DNA of 64,000 nt from an uncultured Saprospiraceae bacterium (lineage in GTDB: Bacteria; Bacteroidota; Bacteroidia; Chitinophagales; Saprospiraceae), in contig CALSOU010000003.1 of NCBI GenBank assembly GCA_943788055.1, positions 124,001-188,000 of the forward strand, written 5' to 3'. A model generated the notes under the pieces. That model made no database searches, was not told where the DNA came from, and was given only the letters and a program-made list of their open reading frames with translations. The position numbers were made by a program, and so were the translations under genes. Below are positions 61,333 to 64,000 of this stretch, piece by piece. Position 1 is the first letter of the stretch, and every line of letters starts with the position of its first letter.

Positions 61333-61674
61333 AGATCAATCGCTAATGCTCGATGAGCGTTAATCTATCGTTAAAATATCTTGTTGAAATTCCAACAGAG
61401 CTAAGAAAAATAGTAAACTTGCAGTTCATGGCAATGTTGGGAGTGTAAACCAATAACATTGCTAAAGAAAATAAGATAGCTAGTCTATCAATTAATACCC
61501 GAGAAAGGTATAAAAACAGAATATCACGAGTTGTTAAAATACGAGTTGAGATAATTCTGTTTTTGTTTTTGGAGACGGTAGGTAAGGATATACTTTTGAA
61601 CTAAATAATCAACGTCAATCTTTCACCTTAGTATCTAATTATTTTTTATAAAACAAACTGATAATTTAAATATT
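61333..61674. other. Gap between bamA and moxR
   Basis: 342 bases with a long-looped terminator (61513-61570) and a direct repeat ACGAGTTG in its loop. No gene seen. The skp/ompH gene common at this place in relatives is absent. Confidence 0.45.
61513..61570 (+). terminator. Terminator downstream of bamA
   Basis: AAAACAGAAT (61513-61522) pairs with ATTCTGTTTT (61554-61563), 10 bp, loop of 31 containing ACGAGTTG twice, then TGTTTTTGG. Confidence 0.6.
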
Positions 61675-62673
61675 ATGAAGGCATCATTGGACATAGAAGC
61701 ACTAAGTCAGCAAATACAGATTGATAGTGCTTTTGTAGATGATATTAGAGAAGAAACTTCACAGCTTGTTGTTGGGCAGACCAACATGATTGACAAGCTC
61801 TTAATCGGTTTATTGGCCGACGGGCATATTTTGCTAGAGGGACTTCCTGGACTTGCAAAAACACTAGCTGTTAATACATTGTCAAAAGCGATTGATGCTA
61901 GTTTTCAGCGAATCCAGTTCACACCTGACTTACTTCCTTCTGATATTATCGGTACGATGATATTTAATCCCGCAACTAATCAATTCTCAGTTCAGAAAGG
62001 GCCTATCTTCGCCAACTTTATTCTCGCTGACGAAATAAATAGAGCACCTGCAAAAGTTCAAAGTGCTTTACTTGAATCTATGCAGGAAAAGCAAGTTACA
62101 ATAGGAAAAGAAACCTTTCAATTGGAGAAGCCTTTCCTAGTTCTCGCAACGCAGAATCCGATCGATCAAGAAGGAACATATCCGCTTCCCGAAGCACAAG
62201 CCGATCGCTTCATGCTTAAAATTAAAATAGACTATCCAAGTTTAGAGGATGAGCGATTAGTTATGCAAAGAAGTTTAGACAATAGCTTTTCACGAAAAGT
62301 ACAAGCTGTTGTGACAAAAGACGTGGTCTCCAAAGCGAAAGAATCTGTACGGAAGATTTACATGGATGAAAAGATTGAAAACTATATTTTGGATATTGTT
62401 TTTGCGACTAGATATCCAGAAAAATATGGTCTCGACTCTATAAAGCCATTAATCGAATTTGGAGGGTCACCAAGAGCGACCATTAATCTGGCCAAAGCTT
62501 CCAAAGCCCTTGCCTTTCTAAATAGACGAGCTTTTGTAATACCGGAAGATATCCGTTCTATTTCTAAAGAAATTTTGCGTCATAGAATTGGTATATCTTA
62601 CGAAGCAGAGGCAGAGAATATTACTCAGGAGGATATTATCGATCAAATCTTGAATGCGGTCCAAGTTCCATAA
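61675..62673 (+). CDS. MoxR-family AAA+ ATPase
   Basis: 332 residues. Walker A GLPGLAKT (near 60), Walker B with ILADEINRAPAKVQSALLES, sensor 1 LVLATQNPIDQEGTYPLPEA, arginine region AQADRFMLKI and a C-terminal lid (GGSPRATINLAKASKALAF). MoxR ATPases act as chaperones for metal insertion or complex maturation with DUF58 and VWA partners. Here the next gene is an unknown secreted protein coupled by TAATG, and a further gene starts at the window edge. Confidence 0.93.
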   Translation: MKASLDIEALSQQIQIDSAFVDDIREETSQLVVGQTNMIDKLLIGLLADGHILLEGLPGLAKTLAVNTLSKAIDASFQRIQFTPDLLPSDIIGTMIFNPATNQFSVQKGPIFANFILADEINRAPAKVQSALLESMQEKQVTIGKETFQLEKPFLVLATQNPIDQEGTYPLPEAQADRFMLKIKIDYPSLEDERLVMQRSLDNSFSRKVQAVVTKDVVSKAKESVRKIYMDEKIENYILDIVFATRYPEKYGLDSIKPLIEFGGSPRATINLAKASKALAFLNRRAFVIPEDIRSISKEILRHRIGISYEAEAENITQEDIIDQILNAVQVP

Positions 62674-63986
62674 TGCGAATTCTAAAGTACATATTAAGCT
62701 TATTGCTTTTTATCCCCTCAGTCGTTTTTGCGCAAGCGGAGTATCTTGAGGTACGCGATATGTTCTCTAAGCCAAATGCCTTTATTCCAGTACAAGTATG
62801 GAAAGGATTGATGTTTGAAAGTCAACCCGTTGAATTTTTTATTGGAGAGCGAGATGGAGAGGTAAATGGCTATTATAGGTTAATTAGTTCAGGAGAGAAG
62901 TTTTTGCTTGAAGGTGAAGTCGTGAATGAAGACTATGTTCTCTCGGAACATAATAACGAAAATGAGATTGTAGGATCTTTTATTCTAAGTGATTTTCGAG
63001 AAGCAGAAGCAGATGCATCTAGGATAGCTAGTTGGTACAATCTGGATTATTCTGATGTTCTGCCATTTAAACTAAAACTAGGTTCATATTCAGATTACCC
63101 TTCTTCGGTTTGTAAGCCTTTTGTAAAGAAATTTTCAGGCTTGAATCGAATTGGGAAAGACTCCAAGCACGAAAACTATCTTATTGAAATTCTGAACGAG
63201 CAACAGATACTTGTTCACTATGGAAATCAAACTGAAAGGTGGAAGCAGCGTGTAGATTCAAAAGAAGTTAAACCGTTGCGGTTTGAACTACAAATTGGGG
63301 AAGAACAGTTTGTTTTTGAAGAGATTGGAAGGAATCTTAAACGTTCTTTGGGGGATGAGGTGTCATACTTTTCATTGGAAAATGAAGGGATATTTAGGAA
63401 GATTGCTTACGCAGATGATCATTTTATTTATGACGTAGACTTTCCAGTTCTCAACGATCAGAACTTCAATACTTGGATAGAAGAAATTGTCGAAGCGAGA
63501 AAGCAGAGGACTCGAAAGATAGTCAACGAAGCAGTCAAACTTCAGGAATTGTCCCCAGCCGAGATGCATTTCAAGTATAAATGGCTTGGTTGGACTGAAA
63601 TTGATTTACTTACTGATGAAATAGTAAGTGGACGTATTGTTTTCAGTAATTCGTGGAGTAATGGGCAAGAGGTCATACCATTCACTTATAATCTGACAGA
63701 CGGTGAGTCGATTGCAATCCTTGATGAATTTAAAAAAGATTTCAATGCAAAGGATTATTTAAATAATATGGTCCAACAAGAGATTGACTCATGGAAGGGA
63801 ATCGGCAAAGAAATGAATCCTACGCTAAATGTGGATGACTTTGTAAACCTTACAGTTTCAGACTATCATTTGATTGTTAGCAATGATTTTGATAGAATTT
63901 ATGGTTATGAACAAATCGAAATTCCACTAACAGAGTTTAAAGGATCTTTTAGAAGATATAGCATACTTAAAAACCTGAGGAGATAG
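62673..63986 (+). CDS. Secreted protein of unknown function in a moxR operon
   Basis: 437 residues with a signal peptide (to ~20, VVFAQ). Beta-rich first half (VQVWKGLMFESQPVEFFIGE, GSFILSDFREAEADASRIAS), then SYFSLENEGIFRKIAYADDH and a helical/charged stretch (IEEIVEARKQRTRKIVNEAV) and KYKWLGWTEIDLLTDEIVSG. No known domain recognised. The ATG shares a base with the moxR stop, so expression is coupled. A periplasmic client of the MoxR system is a reasonable guess only. Confidence 0.7.
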   Translation: MRILKYILSLLLFIPSVVFAQAEYLEVRDMFSKPNAFIPVQVWKGLMFESQPVEFFIGERDGEVNGYYRLISSGEKFLLEGEVVNEDYVLSEHNNENEIVGSFILSDFREAEADASRIASWYNLDYSDVLPFKLKLGSYSDYPSSVCKPFVKKFSGLNRIGKDSKHENYLIEILNEQQILVHYGNQTERWKQRVDSKEVKPLRFELQIGEEQFVFEEIGRNLKRSLGDEVSYFSLENEGIFRKIAYADDHFIYDVDFPVLNDQNFNTWIEEIVEARKQRTRKIVNEAVKLQELSPAEMHFKYKWLGWTEIDLLTDEIVSGRIVFSNSWSNGQEVIPFTYNLTDGESIAILDEFKKDFNAKDYLNNMVQQEIDSWKGIGKEMNPTLNVDDFVNLTVSDYHLIVSNDFDRIYGYEQIEIPLTEFKGSFRRYSILKNLRR

Positions 63987-63988
63987 AA

Positions 63989-64000
63989 ATGGAAGCTAGT
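63989..64000 (+). CDS. Start of the next gene in the moxR operon (cut by window edge)
   Basis: ATG at 63989 follows the previous stop by two bases and has GAGGAGATAG just upstream, a good ribosome-binding sequence. Only four codons (MEAS) are visible. By gene-order habit it could be a DUF58 protein, but the sequence does not show that. Confidence 0.4.

Overview
The window reads as core chromosome of a low-GC member of the Bacteroidota, most likely near the Saprospiria. This rests on the gene families: a SprB-repeat surface protein with a gliding-type C-terminal sorting domain, a thioredoxin-fold protein with a type A type IX secretion (T9SS) sorting domain, two PD40-OmpA envelope proteins, DUF6089, DUF2147 and DUF2141 proteins, and the alternative GlmU found in this phylum. 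Ribosome-binding sites are mostly weak. Several promoters match the phylum's TAnnTTTG minus-7 element instead of a sigma-70 TATAAT. I saw no rRNA, CRISPR array, prophage or transposase. The one RNA gene is tRNA-Gln(TTG).

Layout. 0-7 kb: the 3' part of a giant SprB-type adhesin, an O-antigen-ligase-like membrane protein, then divergent pheS-hisS. 7-9 kb: a decay zone, with a SnoaL-like pseudogene (two nonsense codons) and an OsmC pseudogene (two frameshifts) flanking an intact DUF2141 gene. 9-14.5 kb: a probable operon on the minus strand, holB-ricT-lpd-pabB-pabC. 14.7-19.4 kb: a thioesterase, a TauE permease, then tightly coupled relA/spoT-fur. 20-27.3 kb, minus strand: paaZ, an aminopeptidase P, a secreted thioredoxin-like protein and a lytic transglycosylase. 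28-38 kb: ileS, tRNA-Gln, thrB, clpB and the alternative glmU. 38-47 kb: small secreted proteins, prfA, a CNNM/CorC-type protein coupled to an Smr protein, DUF6089 and the 2-oxoglutarate dehydrogenase E2 (sucB). 47-57.6 kb: an alpha/beta hydrolase, a methyltransferase, two PD40-OmpA proteins, dapD, a PAP2-like membrane protein, recO and a GH3-family protein. 58-64 kb: uppS-bamA, then a moxR-led operon running off the window.

How it fits together. The envelope theme is strong: undecaprenyl diphosphate synthesis (uppS), beta-barrel insertion (bamA), UDP-GlcNAc supply (alternative GlmU), diaminopimelate synthesis (dapD), peptidoglycan turnover (lytic transglycosylase) and OmpA-type anchoring. 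The rest is housekeeping: tRNA charging, stringent response, iron regulation, replication clamp loading, recombination and protein disaggregation.

I did not find a clear new multi-gene defence or biosynthetic system. The most unusual material is the set of decayed genes (about 7.2, 8.2, 15.3, 23.6, 31.4 and 39.2 kb, possibly 32.4 kb), a terminator that seems to have outlived its gene, two structured intergenic segments, and several conserved but uncharacterised envelope genes.
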